A DNA stretch of 64,000 bases from Hydrogenophaga sp. NFH-34. GTDB lineage: Bacteria > Pseudomonadota > Gammaproteobacteria > Burkholderiales > Burkholderiaceae_C. The DNA lies in assembly GCF_021401345.1 (NCBI RefSeq), contig NZ_JACBGE010000020.1:43189-107188 (forward strand), given 5' to 3'. Positions 17,276-26,589 of this stretch are shown here, in pieces. The stretch's first letter is position 1; the number at the start of each line of letters is the position of its first letter. The notes under the pieces were generated by a model. That model was not told the origin of the DNA, made no database searches, and worked only from the letters and a program-made list of their open reading frames with translations. A program made the translations under genes and the position numbers.

Positions 17276-17887
17276 TTACCTGGCCAGACCTTCGGCCTTG
17301 AGCGCCGCCTGCACGGCCGGCCGGGCCGCCACCCGGGCGCGGAAGGCCTGCAGGTGCGCCAGGTCGGCGATGTCCACGCCCACCGCGCCCGCCCAGTTGG
17401 TGACGGTGAACAGGTAGGCGTCGGCGACGCTGAAGGTGTCGCCCAGCAGATGGGGCTTGCCGGCGAGTTCACCGTCAACCCATTGCAGCCGCTGGCGCAG
17501 GCGGTCCTTGGCCAGTTGCTTGGCTTCGGCCGGCATGGCCGGGTTGAACAGCGGCGAAAAGCCCTTGTGCACCTCGGTGCCGATGAAGGTGAGCCATTCC
17601 ATCAGGCGGTAGCGGCCCAGCGTGCCGTAGGCCGGTGCCAGGTTTTTCTCGGGCACCTGGTCGGCGATGTACTGCACGATGGCCGGGCCTTCGCGCAGCT
17701 TCTCGCCGTCGGGCATCACCAGCAGCGGTACGTAGCCCAGCGGGTTGATGGTGTAGTAGTCCGTGCCGTCGGGCAACTGGTGGGTTTTGGTCGGGGCGGG
17801 AATGGCTTCGAAGGGCAGGCCCGATTCGTGCAACACGATGTGGGGCGAGAGCGAACAGGCGCCGGGCGAGTAGTAGAGCTTGAGCAT
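17276..17887 (-). CDS. Glutathione S-transferase
   Basis: The product has 203 residues. The N-terminal thioredoxin-like domain starts MLKLYYSPGACSLSPHIVL, with the SPGACS active-site segment of beta-class GSTs. The G-site motif NPLGYVPLLVMPDG follows near residue 50 and the helical C-terminal domain contains the N-capping region GDTFSVADAYL. It conjugates glutathione to electrophiles in the cytoplasm. The start at 17887 is the family start; a long upstream open frame is an artefact of the opposite-strand gene. Confidence 0.93.
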   Translation of the reverse strand: MLKLYYSPGACSLSPHIVLHESGLPFEAIPAPTKTHQLPDGTDYYTINPLGYVPLLVMPDGEKLREGPAIVQYIADQVPEKNLAPAYGTLGRYRLMEWLTFIGTEVHKGFSPLFNPAMPAEAKQLAKDRLRQRLQWVDGELAGKPHLLGDTFSVADAYLFTVTNWAGAVGVDIADLAHLQAFRARVAARPAVQAALKAEGLAR

Positions 17888-18064
17888 GGATGTCTCCGGG
17901 AGGGATGGGGGGGAAAGCGAAGCGATCCTATCGGGCTTGCGGATTCTTTGCAGTCCACGGGCCTGGCCCGGTGGCTGGATGCGCAAGTGGTTCTGTGAAA
18001 TGGGGCTTTTCGCGGTATCTTTCCAGCCACTTGGGCCCGAGTCGCCCGCCAACCCCTTTGTGCC

Positions 18065-18997
18065 ATGGCCACCGGTCACTTCGCTTTTGCCAACAACAGC
18101 AACCGCTTTCTCGCCTGCGAGCCGCTGGCCGATCAGCCGTTTGCGGTGGCCGGCGTGCCCTACGACGGCGTGGTGACGAACCGGCCGGGCGCGCGTTTCG
18201 GGCCGCAGGCCATCCGCGCCGCGAGCCTGATGCTGTGCGACGGCATCCACCCGGTGTTCGACGTCTCGCCATTGGCCCATGTGGGCGATGCGCTGGACAT
18301 GCGCCTGCCCAACGCCTCGCCGCTGCCCGAGGTGCGTGCCCACATCGAGCGCCAGGCGGCCGAGCTGATGGCGAAGCACCACTGCGTGTTCCTGGGCGGC
18401 GACCATTCGGTCACGCTCTCGCTGCTGCGCGCGGCGAAGGCGTTGTACGGTCGCGGCGAGCCGCTGGCCTGCGTGCATTTCGACGCGCACTGCGACACCT
18501 GGAGCGACCATTTCGGCGAACCCTCGGGCCACGGCACCTGGACGTATGAAGCCGTCCAGGAAGGCCTGATCAGCGCGCCGCACACGGTGCAGATCGGCAT
18601 CCGTTCCAGCGGAGAACGCGCGGCGCGCGAGTACGTGGCCGACCAGGGTGGGCAGATCTTCACCGCGCGCGCCCTGCGCGGCCTGGACGGTGCGGCGCTG
18701 GCGCCGGTGCTGGCGGCCATCCGCGAGCGCATCGGTGAGCGGCCCTGTTACCTCACGCTGGACATCGACGTGCTCGACCCGGCCTTTGCGCCCGGCACCG
18801 GCACGCCCGAACCGGGCGGCCTGACCAGCGCGCAGGTGCTGACCTTCCTGGAAGAACTGGCCGGGCTGAACTGGGTGGGCATGGACTGTGTGGAGGTGGC
18901 GCCGGCCTACGACCACGCCGAACTCACCAGCAACGCGGCCGCCACCTTTGTCTGGACCTACCTGGCAGGCCAGGTGGCCCGCCGTCAGCGCGGCTGA
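18065..18997 (+). CDS. speB: Agmatinase (ureohydrolase family)
   Basis: The product has 310 residues of the arginase/agmatinase fold. The manganese ligands appear in order: GGDHS near residue 117, FDAHCD near residue 140, and DIDVLDP near residue 236. It hydrolyses agmatine to putrescine and urea; guanidinobutyrase or a related activity is possible on sequence alone. Context favours putrescine, because puuB follows 11 bases downstream and the rest of the putrescine pathway lies within 17 kb. Confidence 0.88.
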   Translation: MATGHFAFANNSNRFLACEPLADQPFAVAGVPYDGVVTNRPGARFGPQAIRAASLMLCDGIHPVFDVSPLAHVGDALDMRLPNASPLPEVRAHIERQAAELMAKHHCVFLGGDHSVTLSLLRAAKALYGRGEPLACVHFDAHCDTWSDHFGEPSGHGTWTYEAVQEGLISAPHTVQIGIRSSGERAAREYVADQGGQIFTARALRGLDGAALAPVLAAIRERIGERPCYLTLDIDVLDPAFAPGTGTPEPGGLTSAQVLTFLEELAGLNWVGMDCVEVAPAYDHAELTSNAAATFVWTYLAGQVARRQRG

Positions 18998-19008
18998 AAG
19001 GAAACCCC

Positions 19009-20319
19009 ATGTTCAAGCGCTCTCTGATCGGCTCGGACACCCAGCTCAACCGCCTGAGCTATTACGAGGCCAGCGTGCAGCGTCCGCCCCTGCAGCCGCC
19101 GCTGCAGGGCGAGGCAGAGGCCGACGTGGTGGTGGTCGGCGGTGGTTTCGCCGGCCTGTCGGCGGCGCTGGAGATGGCGCAGCGCGGCCTGTCGGTGGTG
19201 CTGCTGGAGGCCGACCGCGTGGGCTCGGGCGCCAGCGGGCGCAACGGCGGGCAGGTGATCGTGGGCTACGCGAGCGGGCAGGAGCCGTTCGAGCAGCAGC
19301 TTGGCGCCGCCGACGCGCAAACCGCCTGGGACCTGTCGGTCGAGGCGGTGGACCTGGTGGAACGCCGCATCGCGGAACACGGCATCGATTGCGACTGGCA
19401 GCGCGGCTACCTGTACGTGGCCGACGCGCCGCGCAAGGTGCAGGCGCTGCGCACCGAGGCCGAGAGCCTGCGCCGGCAAGGCATCGATTGCGACTGGGCC
19501 GAAGGCGCCGACGTGCGCCGCCTGATCGACAGCCCGCGCTACCTGGCGGCCGTATACGAAAGCCGTTCCGGCCACCTGCACCCGCTCAAGTACGCGCTGG
19601 GTCTGGCGCGCGCGGCCGAGGCGGCGGGGGTGCGCATTCACGAAGGCTCGCCGGTGACCGCGCTGGAGCGCGGCGCCACGCTGGTGGCGCGCACCGCGCA
19701 GGGCCGCGTGAAGGCGCGCTTTGGCGTGTTGGCGGGCAACTGCATGCTGCCCGAATACGGCCCGGCTGTGGCGCCCGACATCGCGCCGCGCATCATGCCC
19801 GTGGGCACCTACATCGTCGGCACCGCGCCGCTGGACGAAGCGCTGTGCCGGCGCCTGATTCCCAGCAACGCGGCGGTGTGCGACAACAACTTCGTGCTCG
19901 ACTACTTCCGTTTCAGCGCCGACCGGCGCATGCTGTTTGGCGGCCGCGTGAGCTATACCGCGCTGACGCCGCCCGATCTGCGCAGCACCATGGCGCGCCG
20001 GATGGCGCAGGTGTTTCCGGATCTGCGCGACGCGCCGGTCGATTACGTGTGGGGCGGCTTCGTGGACATCAGCATGAACCGCGCGCCCGACTTCGGGCGG
20101 CTGGGCGACAACCTCTACTACCTGCAGGGTTTCAGCGGTCACGGCGTGGCGCTGACCGGGCTGGCCGGGCAATTGGTGGCCGAGGCGGTGGCCGGGCAGG
20201 CCGGGCGCTTCGACGTGTTTGCGCGCCTCAAGCACCACGCCTTCCCGGGTGGCGCGCTGCTGCGCACGCCCAGTCTGACGCTGGGCATGCTCTGGTACCG
20301 GATGAAAGACCGGCTGTGA
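19009..20319 (+). CDS. puuB: Gamma-glutamylputrescine oxidoreductase (PuuB-like FAD oxidase)
   Basis: The product has 436 residues of the DAO family. The FAD-binding motif is DVVVVGGGFAGLSAALEMAQ (about residues 38-57), and GSGASGRNGGQ follows as in PuuB. The C-terminal HGVALTGLAGQL completes the FAD site. It oxidises gamma-glutamylputrescine to the aminoaldehyde with release of ammonia and H2O2. The start follows AAGGAAA. It sits in an operon with speB. Confidence 0.88.
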   Translation: MFKRSLIGSDTQLNRLSYYEASVQRPPLQPPLQGEAEADVVVVGGGFAGLSAALEMAQRGLSVVLLEADRVGSGASGRNGGQVIVGYASGQEPFEQQLGAADAQTAWDLSVEAVDLVERRIAEHGIDCDWQRGYLYVADAPRKVQALRTEAESLRRQGIDCDWAEGADVRRLIDSPRYLAAVYESRSGHLHPLKYALGLARAAEAAGVRIHEGSPVTALERGATLVARTAQGRVKARFGVLAGNCMLPEYGPAVAPDIAPRIMPVGTYIVGTAPLDEALCRRLIPSNAAVCDNNFVLDYFRFSADRRMLFGGRVSYTALTPPDLRSTMARRMAQVFPDLRDAPVDYVWGGFVDISMNRAPDFGRLGDNLYYLQGFSGHGVALTGLAGQLVAEAVAGQAGRFDVFARLKHHAFPGGALLRTPSLTLGMLWYRMKDRL

Positions 20320-20334
20320 ACGCTCTGCGCGCCT

Positions 20335-20481
20335 TCAGGCGCGCAGCAGCGTGACCCCCACCTGGTCCCCGATCTCGTGGGGCGCCGCCAGGTTGCCCGG
20401 CACCCCCTCCATCGTGCTGGCGGTGTTGGCCAGCTTCACGGTGTAGAGCAAGCGGCTGCCGCGGTGCGGGCGCTCGGTCAC
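20335..20481 (-). pseudogene. Remnant resembling the C-terminal (TOBE) end of a polyamine ABC ATPase
   Basis: On the minus strand about 48 codons ending at 20335 read in part RGSRLLYTVKLAN and APHEIGDQVGVTLLRA. These resemble the last beta strands of the TOBE domain of PotA/PotG-type ATPases. No start codon with Shine-Dalgarno or ATPase core precedes it. It faces puuB tail to tail, and its stop lies inside a GCGCGCC/GGCGCGC hairpin (20327-20344). It is probably a decayed gene end. The identification is by eye and could be wrong. The rest of 20320-20599 shows nothing else. Confidence 0.4.
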
Positions 20482-20599
20482 AGAGCTGGGTGTGATGGGT
20501 GTGGCGGTGGCGCGCGTGGGCGTGGCCGGGCTGGTGGTGCAACTTTCTGCCGGGGCAGGGTTCTGATGGGCGTCCCTTTTTTTCTGGCTGGAGGCCTCT

Positions 20600-21001
20600 G
20601 TGTCCGTTGCTTCGACCGTTTCCCGTGTTCCGGCCCTGGTGGCCGCTGTCCTGCTCACCGTCCACGGCGCTGCGGCCTGGGCCCAGACCGATCACGCCGG
20701 GCACGGCGCCCCGGCGGCGGCCGCGCAGAAGGCCGCACCTTCGTCTCAGGAGTTCCAGGCGGCCAACGACCGCATGCACCGCGACATGGGGGTGGCGCTC
20801 ACGGGCGATGCCGACCGCGACTTTCTCGCCGGCATGATTCCTCACCACCAGGGGGCCATCGACATGGCCGAGGTGGTGCTGCGCCACGGCAAGGACGCGC
20901 GTGTGCGCCAGCTGGCCGAAGAGATCATCCGCGCCCAGAAGGCCGAGATCGCGCAGATGCAGGCCTGGCTGCGCGAGATGCCGGCCGCGCCGACACGCTG
21001 A
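20600..21001 (+). CDS. DUF305 domain secreted protein
   Basis: The product has 133 residues from a GTG preceded by GGAGG at good spacing. A signal peptide ends near GAAAWAQ, and a His-containing segment (TDHAGHG) follows. The DUF305 core has the HRDMGVALTGDADRDFLAGM and IPHHQGAIDMAE motifs with His pairs that resemble a metal site. DUF305 proteins (for example CopM) are periplasmic and often tied to copper. It lies between puuB and mocR with no obvious link to polyamines. Confidence 0.8.
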   Translation: MSVASTVSRVPALVAAVLLTVHGAAAWAQTDHAGHGAPAAAAQKAAPSSQEFQAANDRMHRDMGVALTGDADRDFLAGMIPHHQGAIDMAEVVLRHGKDARVRQLAEEIIRAQKAEIAQMQAWLREMPAAPTR

Positions 21002-21014
21002 GTTCGCCGGCTGT

Positions 21015-22499
21015 TCAGCCGGCCCGGGCCAGGGCGTCGCGCACCACGGCCGCCAGCTGGCGACCGGCCGGCCCGATGCCGGCCATGGGGGCGTAGCCGT
21101 AGCCGATGACCAGGCCCTGCAGGTCCTGGCGGCGCAGGCAGTAGGCCGACAGCGGCCGCACCGTCAGCCCTTGCTGGGCCAGCCGCTGGGCCAGTTGCCG
21201 GTCGTTCACGCCCGGAGGCAGGCGCAGGCACAGGTGCAGGCCCTGGTCGGCGCCGCTGATGAAGGTGTCGCCCGCGAGCACGGGGCGCAGCGCGTCGAGC
21301 AGGGCCCCGCGCCGTTCGGCGTAGCTCTGCCGGGCCCGCCGCAGCGCGCTGCTGAAGTGGCCCATTTCGATGAATTCGGCCAGGGCGGCCTGCAGCGGCA
21401 TCTGCCCCGGGCGGTTGAAGTCGTAGTGCGCCTGGCGGAAGGCGTCGGCCAGCGGCTTGGGCACCACCAGGTAGCCCAGCTTGATGCCGGGGTAGAGCAC
21501 CTTGGAGAAGGTGCCCATGTAGAACACCCGGCCGTCGGGATCGAGGCCTTCCAGGCTGGACAGCGGCGGGCCGCTGAAGCGGTATTCGCTGTCGTAGTCG
21601 TCTTCCAGGATCCAGGCGTTGTGCGCGCGCGCGGTGGCCAGCAATTGCTGGCGCCGCGGCAGCGACATCACGGCCCCGGTCGGGTACTGGTGCGAAGGCG
21701 TCACGTAGATCAGGCGTGGCGGGTGGGCGTCGTCGGGCCCGCCGGGCCGGATGCCTTGATCGTCCACCGTCACCGGGTGCAACTGCAGTCCGGAGGCCAT
21801 GAAGGCTTTGGCCGCGCCCCAGTAGGCCGGGTCCTCCACCCAGACGGTGTCGCCGTGGTCGGCCAGCAGGCGCGCGCACAGCTCGATCGACTGCTGGGTG
21901 CCGGTGGTGACGATGACCTGGTCGGCGTCGAGCTGCACGCTGCGGAACACGCGGAGGTAGTCGGCGATGGCGCGGCGCAGCGGCGCGTAGCCCCCGGAGT
22001 CGTTGTAGTCCAGCATGTCCGGGTAGGTCATGCGCCAGTGCTTGTTCTGCAGCCGCTGCCAGAGCGTGAGCGGAAAGGCGCTGAAGTCGGCAATGCCGGG
22101 CGTGAAGGGCTGGACCTCCAGCTCGCTGGCGCGGAAAGCGGCGGTGAGCGCCTCGCCCCGGCGTGAGAGCCGGGCCATGGGCGCGGGGGCCAGGCCCAGG
22201 CCAGGGCGGCGCAGCGGGTTGCCGCCGGCGCGGGGCACGGAGTCGTTGACATAGGTGCCGCTGCCGACCCGGCTGGCCAGATAGCCTTCGACGCTGAGCT
22301 GGTTGATGGCGGCCACCACGGTGTTGCGCGACAAGCCCAGATCCTGCGCCAGGTCGCGGCTGGAGGGCAGCCGCTCGCCGGCCCCGAGCTTGCCTTCGAG
22401 CATGGCGCGGCGCAGCGCCTCGTAGAGCTGGCGGTGCAGCGGCAGGGCGTCGCGCGCGCCCAGGCGGTTCATTTCGGCCAGCAGGTACTCGGACAACAT
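21015..22499 (-). CDS. MocR/PdxR-family transcriptional regulator with aminotransferase-like domain
   Basis: The product has 494 residues. A GntR-type winged helix (about 10-80, RLPSSRDLAQDLGLSRNTVV) is linked to a fold-type I aminotransferase domain. The PLP lysine lies in GTFSKVLYPGIKLGY. Such regulators sense an amine or PLP adduct. It is divergent from puuD, and the 154-base gap contains repeated TGGCACC/GGTGGCA-like elements (around 22570-22600) that may be its operator. I infer it controls the polyamine genes. ATG 22499 is chosen over a longer frame from 22583. Confidence 0.85.
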   Translation of the reverse strand: MLSEYLLAEMNRLGARDALPLHRQLYEALRRAMLEGKLGAGERLPSSRDLAQDLGLSRNTVVAAINQLSVEGYLASRVGSGTYVNDSVPRAGGNPLRRPGLGLAPAPMARLSRRGEALTAAFRASELEVQPFTPGIADFSAFPLTLWQRLQNKHWRMTYPDMLDYNDSGGYAPLRRAIADYLRVFRSVQLDADQVIVTTGTQQSIELCARLLADHGDTVWVEDPAYWGAAKAFMASGLQLHPVTVDDQGIRPGGPDDAHPPRLIYVTPSHQYPTGAVMSLPRRQQLLATARAHNAWILEDDYDSEYRFSGPPLSSLEGLDPDGRVFYMGTFSKVLYPGIKLGYLVVPKPLADAFRQAHYDFNRPGQMPLQAALAEFIEMGHFSSALRRARQSYAERRGALLDALRPVLAGDTFISGADQGLHLCLRLPPGVNDRQLAQRLAQQGLTVRPLSAYCLRRQDLQGLVIGYGYAPMAGIGPAGRQLAAVVRDALARAG

Positions 22500-22653
22500 G
22501 TCTGTGGATTTCCGTGCGGAGCAGCAGGTCGGGGTGCCGGCCCGGACGCGGATCGGTGCCGGGATCGCGTCAAATGGCACCATGAGGTGGCATCAACTGG
22601 CTCCGATTGTGATCCAATTTGCAGAACAGAATGGTTTCAGTCTTGGAGACACC

Positions 22654-23454
22654 ATGAAAAACCCGCCTTGCATGGTCTGGCTGCCGGCCGATCACCGACT
22701 CATGGGCGACCATGGGCACCAGATGCCCTTTCTGGTGCTGGGTGACAAATACGCTCGCGCCGTCAAGGTGGGGGCCGAGGCCCAGCCCGTCATGTTTCCC
22801 CTGGCCGACACCGGGCAGATTCAGGAACTGCTCTCGATGGTGGACGGCGTGATGCTGACCGGTTCGCCGTCGAACGTGCATCCTTCGCATTTCGACGAAG
22901 CCGTGGCCGACCCCAGCCTGCCGCTCGATCCGGCGCGCGACCAGCTCACGCTGGCGCTGGTGCGGGCCTGCGTGCACGAAGGCGTGCCGCTGCTGGGCGT
23001 GTGCCGCGGCTTCCAGGAAATCAACGTGGCGCTGGGCGGCACATTGCACCAGCGGGTGCACGAGGTGCCGGGCCTGATGGACCACCGCGAGCCCAAGACC
23101 GCCCCGTTCGAGGTGCAGTACGCACCCAGCCACCCGCTGCGGCTGGTGCCGGGCAGCGTGTTCGAGACCTGGGCTGGCGGCAGCGAGGTCATGGTCAATT
23201 CGCTGCACGGGCAGGGCATCAACCGCCTGGCCCCGGGTCTGGACGCGCTGGCCCATGCGCCGGACGGTCTGGTCGAAGCCTTCGGCGTGCGCGGCGCGCG
23301 CACCTTTGCCTACGCGGTGCAGTTCCACCCGGAATGGCGCTGCTGGGAAACCCCTTTCTACGGGGCCATCTTCGAGGCGTTCGGGCGGGCCTGCCGCTCG
23401 CGCCAGAGTCTGCGCCTGCAGGCGGCCGACCTGGCGCGCCATACCCCCGCCTGA
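22654..23454 (+). CDS. puuD: Gamma-glutamyl-GABA hydrolase PuuD (class I glutamine amidotransferase fold)
   Basis: The product has 266 residues. The nucleophile motif is GVCRGFQEINVALGG, and the catalytic His/Glu pair is in VQFHPEW. The family marker NSLHGQGI is also present. It cleaves gamma-glutamyl-gamma-aminobutyrate to GABA and glutamate. ATG 22654 is preceded by TTGGAGAC; the longer frame from 22498 crosses the mocR promoter and is rejected. First gene of the main polyamine operon, divergent from mocR. Confidence 0.9.
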   Translation: MKNPPCMVWLPADHRLMGDHGHQMPFLVLGDKYARAVKVGAEAQPVMFPLADTGQIQELLSMVDGVMLTGSPSNVHPSHFDEAVADPSLPLDPARDQLTLALVRACVHEGVPLLGVCRGFQEINVALGGTLHQRVHEVPGLMDHREPKTAPFEVQYAPSHPLRLVPGSVFETWAGGSEVMVNSLHGQGINRLAPGLDALAHAPDGLVEAFGVRGARTFAYAVQFHPEWRCWETPFYGAIFEAFGRACRSRQSLRLQAADLARHTPA

Positions 23455-23520
23455 CTCCGTCCGCAGATCGGGCAATATCGCGTCACCGACCAACCCAAAC
23501 AGCCAAACAGGAACCCGCAT

Positions 23521-24882
23521 ATGTCCAGCCCCCAGACCTTCAACGACCTGGAGCAATGGCTCAACCAGCACCGCGTGACCGAGGTGGAATGTCTGGTGCC
23601 CGACCTGACCGGCGTGGCACGCGGCAAGATCCTGCCGCGCGAGAAGTTCACCGAAGACCGGGGCATGCGGCTGCCACAGGGCATCGTGGGCATGGGCGTG
23701 ACTGGCGAGTTTCCTGAAAGCGGACCCTATTACGACGTGGTCGACCCGACCGACCGCGACATGCAGCTGCGGCCCGATCCCTCGACCGTGCGCATCGTGC
23801 CCTGGGCCGTCGATCCGACCGCGCAGGTGGTGCACGACTGTTTCGACCACCAGGGCAAGCTGGTGCCGTTTGCACCGCGCAGCGTGCTGCGCCGCATCTG
23901 CGACCTGTTCGACGCGGAAGGCTGGGAGCCCGTGGTGGCGCCCGAGCTGGAGTTCTACCTGACCGCACGCAACACAGACCCCAACACCCTGCTCAAGCCG
24001 CCCATCGGCCGCAGCGGCCGCGCCGAGACCTCGCGCCAGGCCTATTCCATCGACGCGGTCAACGAGTTCGACCCGCTGTTCGAAGAGATCTACGACTACT
24101 GCGACAAGATGAATCTCAACGTGGACACGCTGATCCACGAGGTGGGCGCGGGCCAGATGGAGATCAACTTTTTCCACGCCCACCCGCTGGGCCTGGCCGA
24201 CGAGGTGTTCTTCTTCAAGCGCACCGTGCGCGAGGCCGCGCTGCGCCACGACATGTACGCCACCTTCATGGCCAAGCCCATCGCGGGCGAGCCCGGCAGC
24301 GCGATGCACGTGCACCAGAGCATCGTCGACAAGGCCACCGGCAAGAACATCTTCAGCAACCCGGACGGTTCGCCCTCCGAGGCCTTCTACCACTACATCG
24401 GTGGCCTGCAGCGCTACATCCCGGCGGCGATGGTGCTGGTGGCGCCCTACGTGAACAGCTACCGGCGCCTGAGCCGCCACACCGCCGCACCGATCAACAT
24501 CGAATGGGGCCACGACAACCGCACCGTCGGCATCCGTTCGCCCATCTCCACCCCGGCCGCGCGCCGCATCGAAAACCGCGTGATCGGCGCCGACGCCAAT
24601 CCCTACGTGGCCATGGCCATGACGCTGGCCTGCGGCTACCTGGGCATGAAGAACAAGATCAAGCCCAAGTCGGAGATGAAGGGCGACGCCTACCTCTCGC
24701 CCTACGCGCTGCCGCGCAGCCTGGGCGAGGCGCTCGACTGGCTGCGCCGCGAGACCGACCTGCACGAGGTGCTGGGCAAGGAGTTCGTGACCATCTACAC
24801 CGAGATCAAGGAACTGGAATTCGAAGAATTCATGAAGGTGATCTCGCCCTGGGAGCGCGAACACCTGCTGCTGCATGTTTGA
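23521..24882 (+). CDS. puuA: Gamma-glutamylputrescine synthetase (glutamine synthetase family)
   Basis: The product has 453 residues with the glutamine synthetase beta-grasp (VECLVPDLTGVARGKILP) and catalytic domains. Metal and ATP motifs are seen in PELEFYL, AGQMEINF and SAMHVHQS, and the C-terminal ring reads NRTVGIRSP. PuuA/SpuI ligases couple glutamate to putrescine using ATP. The position between puuD and spuC supports this role. It starts 66 bases after puuD. Confidence 0.88.
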   Translation: MSSPQTFNDLEQWLNQHRVTEVECLVPDLTGVARGKILPREKFTEDRGMRLPQGIVGMGVTGEFPESGPYYDVVDPTDRDMQLRPDPSTVRIVPWAVDPTAQVVHDCFDHQGKLVPFAPRSVLRRICDLFDAEGWEPVVAPELEFYLTARNTDPNTLLKPPIGRSGRAETSRQAYSIDAVNEFDPLFEEIYDYCDKMNLNVDTLIHEVGAGQMEINFFHAHPLGLADEVFFFKRTVREAALRHDMYATFMAKPIAGEPGSAMHVHQSIVDKATGKNIFSNPDGSPSEAFYHYIGGLQRYIPAAMVLVAPYVNSYRRLSRHTAAPINIEWGHDNRTVGIRSPISTPAARRIENRVIGADANPYVAMAMTLACGYLGMKNKIKPKSEMKGDAYLSPYALPRSLGEALDWLRRETDLHEVLGKEFVTIYTEIKELEFEEFMKVISPWEREHLLLHV

Positions 24883-24883
24883 C

Positions 24884-24977
24884 CCCCGCGCCGCAGGGAA
24901 GGCCCCCCGCAGCCTTTGGCGTCACCCCCAGGGGCAACGCTGGCGGCTCCGGCGGAGCCGGTTCCGCGGCGTTCTCG
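24884..24977 (+). repeat. Dispersed GC-rich intergenic repeat, copy A
   Basis: The element begins CCCCCGCGCCGC and ends with GGCGGAGCCGGTTCC, the shared core of six copies in this window. It fills most of the gap between puuA and spuC. Confidence 0.6.
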
Positions 24978-25004
24978 ACGGATACATCCCGAAAGTGAGA
25001 CCCT

Positions 25005-26444
25005 ATGAACACTTCCACCCTCATCGCTCCGCCGGCGCTGGTGCAGCGCGCTGAAAAGCAGGACACCCAGGCCATCCAGGCGCTGGACAGTGCGCACTTC
25101 ATCCACCCGTTCACCGACCACGGGGATCTGGCCACGCGCGGCGCGCGTGTGATCACACATGCCGACGGCATCCATGTCTGGGATTCGGAAGGGAACAAGA
25201 TCCTCGACGGCATGAGCGGCCTGTGGTGCGTCAATGCCGGTTACGGCCGCAAGGAGCTGGCCGATGCGGCCTACCAGCAGCTGATGACGCTGCCGTTCTA
25301 CAACAGCTTCTTCCAGACCACCAACGTGCCGGCGGTGCAACTGGCGACCAAACTCGCGGCGCTGGCGCCCCCGGTGGGCGACCGCTCGTTCAACCACGTG
25401 TTCTTCAGCAGCAGCGGCAGCGAAAGCAACGACACCAATGTGCGCATGGCGCGCCGCTACTGGGACCTGCTGGGTCAGCCTCAGCGCAAGGTCATCATCA
25501 GCCGCCACAACGCCTACCACGGCAGCACGATGGCCGGCGCCTCGCTGGGCGGCATGAGCGGCATGCACGCGCAGGGCGATCTGCCGATTCCCAACATCAC
25601 CCATATCGACCAGCCCTACTACTTCGAGAACGCCCGCGGTGGCGAGAGCAAGGCCGACTTCGGCCTGCGGGCTGCGCGCTGGCTGGAAGAGAAGATCCTC
25701 GAAGTCGGGCCCGAGAAGGTGGCCGCTTTCATCGCCGAACCGGTGCAGGGTGCCGGCGGCGTGATCATCCCGCCCGAAACCTACTGGCCCGAGATCCAGC
25801 GCATCGTCGACCAGTACGGCATCCTGCTGATCTGCGACGAGGTGATCTGCGCCTTTGGCCGCCTGGGCCACTGGTTTGCCTACGAAAAGTTCGGCATCAA
25901 GCCCGACCTGGTGACCTTCGCCAAGGGCGTGACCAGCGGCTACATCCCGCTGGGCGGCGTGATGGTGGGCAACCGCGTGGCCGAGGTGCTGATCGACAAG
26001 GGCGGCGAGTTCAACCACGGCTACACCTACAGCGGCCACCCCGTGGCCTGTGCCGTGGGCCTGGCCAACCTGAACCTGATGGAGCGCGAGAACCTGCCGG
26101 GCCGGGTGCGCACCGAAACCGGGCCGTATCTGGCCACGCAGTTCGAGGCGCTCAAGGACCACCCGCTGGTGGGCGACGCCGAGACCTGCGGCTTCGTGGC
26201 AGGCCTGGTGCTGGTCAAGGACAAGGCGAACAAGCAGATGTTCGACCCGGACCTGGCGGTGGGCATGATCTGCCGCGGCCACTGTTTCCGAAACGGCCTG
26301 ATCATGCGCGCCGTGGGCGACCGCATGATCATCGCGCCGCCGCTCAGCATGACGGTGGCGCAGATCGACGAAATGATGGGCCTGATCCGCCGCTGTCTGG
26401 ACGCGACGCTGGCCGATGTGCGTGCCCAGGGCCTGTTGGCGTGA
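25005..26444 (+). CDS. spuC: Putrescine-pyruvate aminotransferase (SpuC-like, class III)
   Basis: The product has 479 residues of fold-type I, class III. Early motifs are DGMSGLWCVNAGYGR and FFSSSGSESNDTNVRM. EPVQGAGGVIIPP and the PLP-binding segment LVTFAKGVTSGY (Lys near residue 308) follow. It transfers the amino group of putrescine (or related diamines) to pyruvate, giving 4-aminobutanal. Together with PuuA it provides a second entry into putrescine breakdown. Other omega-amine substrates are possible. Confidence 0.87.
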   Translation: MNTSTLIAPPALVQRAEKQDTQAIQALDSAHFIHPFTDHGDLATRGARVITHADGIHVWDSEGNKILDGMSGLWCVNAGYGRKELADAAYQQLMTLPFYNSFFQTTNVPAVQLATKLAALAPPVGDRSFNHVFFSSSGSESNDTNVRMARRYWDLLGQPQRKVIISRHNAYHGSTMAGASLGGMSGMHAQGDLPIPNITHIDQPYYFENARGGESKADFGLRAARWLEEKILEVGPEKVAAFIAEPVQGAGGVIIPPETYWPEIQRIVDQYGILLICDEVICAFGRLGHWFAYEKFGIKPDLVTFAKGVTSGYIPLGGVMVGNRVAEVLIDKGGEFNHGYTYSGHPVACAVGLANLNLMERENLPGRVRTETGPYLATQFEALKDHPLVGDAETCGFVAGLVLVKDKANKQMFDPDLAVGMICRGHCFRNGLIMRAVGDRMIIAPPLSMTVAQIDEMMGLIRRCLDATLADVRAQGLLA

Positions 26445-26489
26445 ATAGAATGCGTCTGCAGTGCGTTTCGCCCCATTTTGGGGACAAGG

Positions 26490-26506
26490 TTGGTCCGCGA
26501 CTTGCT
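26490..26506 (+). promoter_or_regulatory. Candidate sigma-54 promoter for the polyamine transporter
   Basis: TTGGTCCGCGACTTGCT has GG and GC separated by exactly ten bases and matches YTGGCACG-N4-TTGCW at all but two positions. It lies 84 bases before the potF ATG, leaving room for a leader. Confidence 0.5.
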
Positions 26507-26589
26507 ATTTCAGCGTACAAGTGCACGACCGACTTCGCTGCGCCGATCTCTGGTTTCCACCCCCATCCTCTCCTGGAGTGTTCGTCATC

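Noticed and set aside
22600..22640. A second sigma-54-like element upstream of puuD (TGGCTCCGATTGTGA)
   Set aside because: The base pair after the ten-base gap is GA, not GC, and TTG is out of register.
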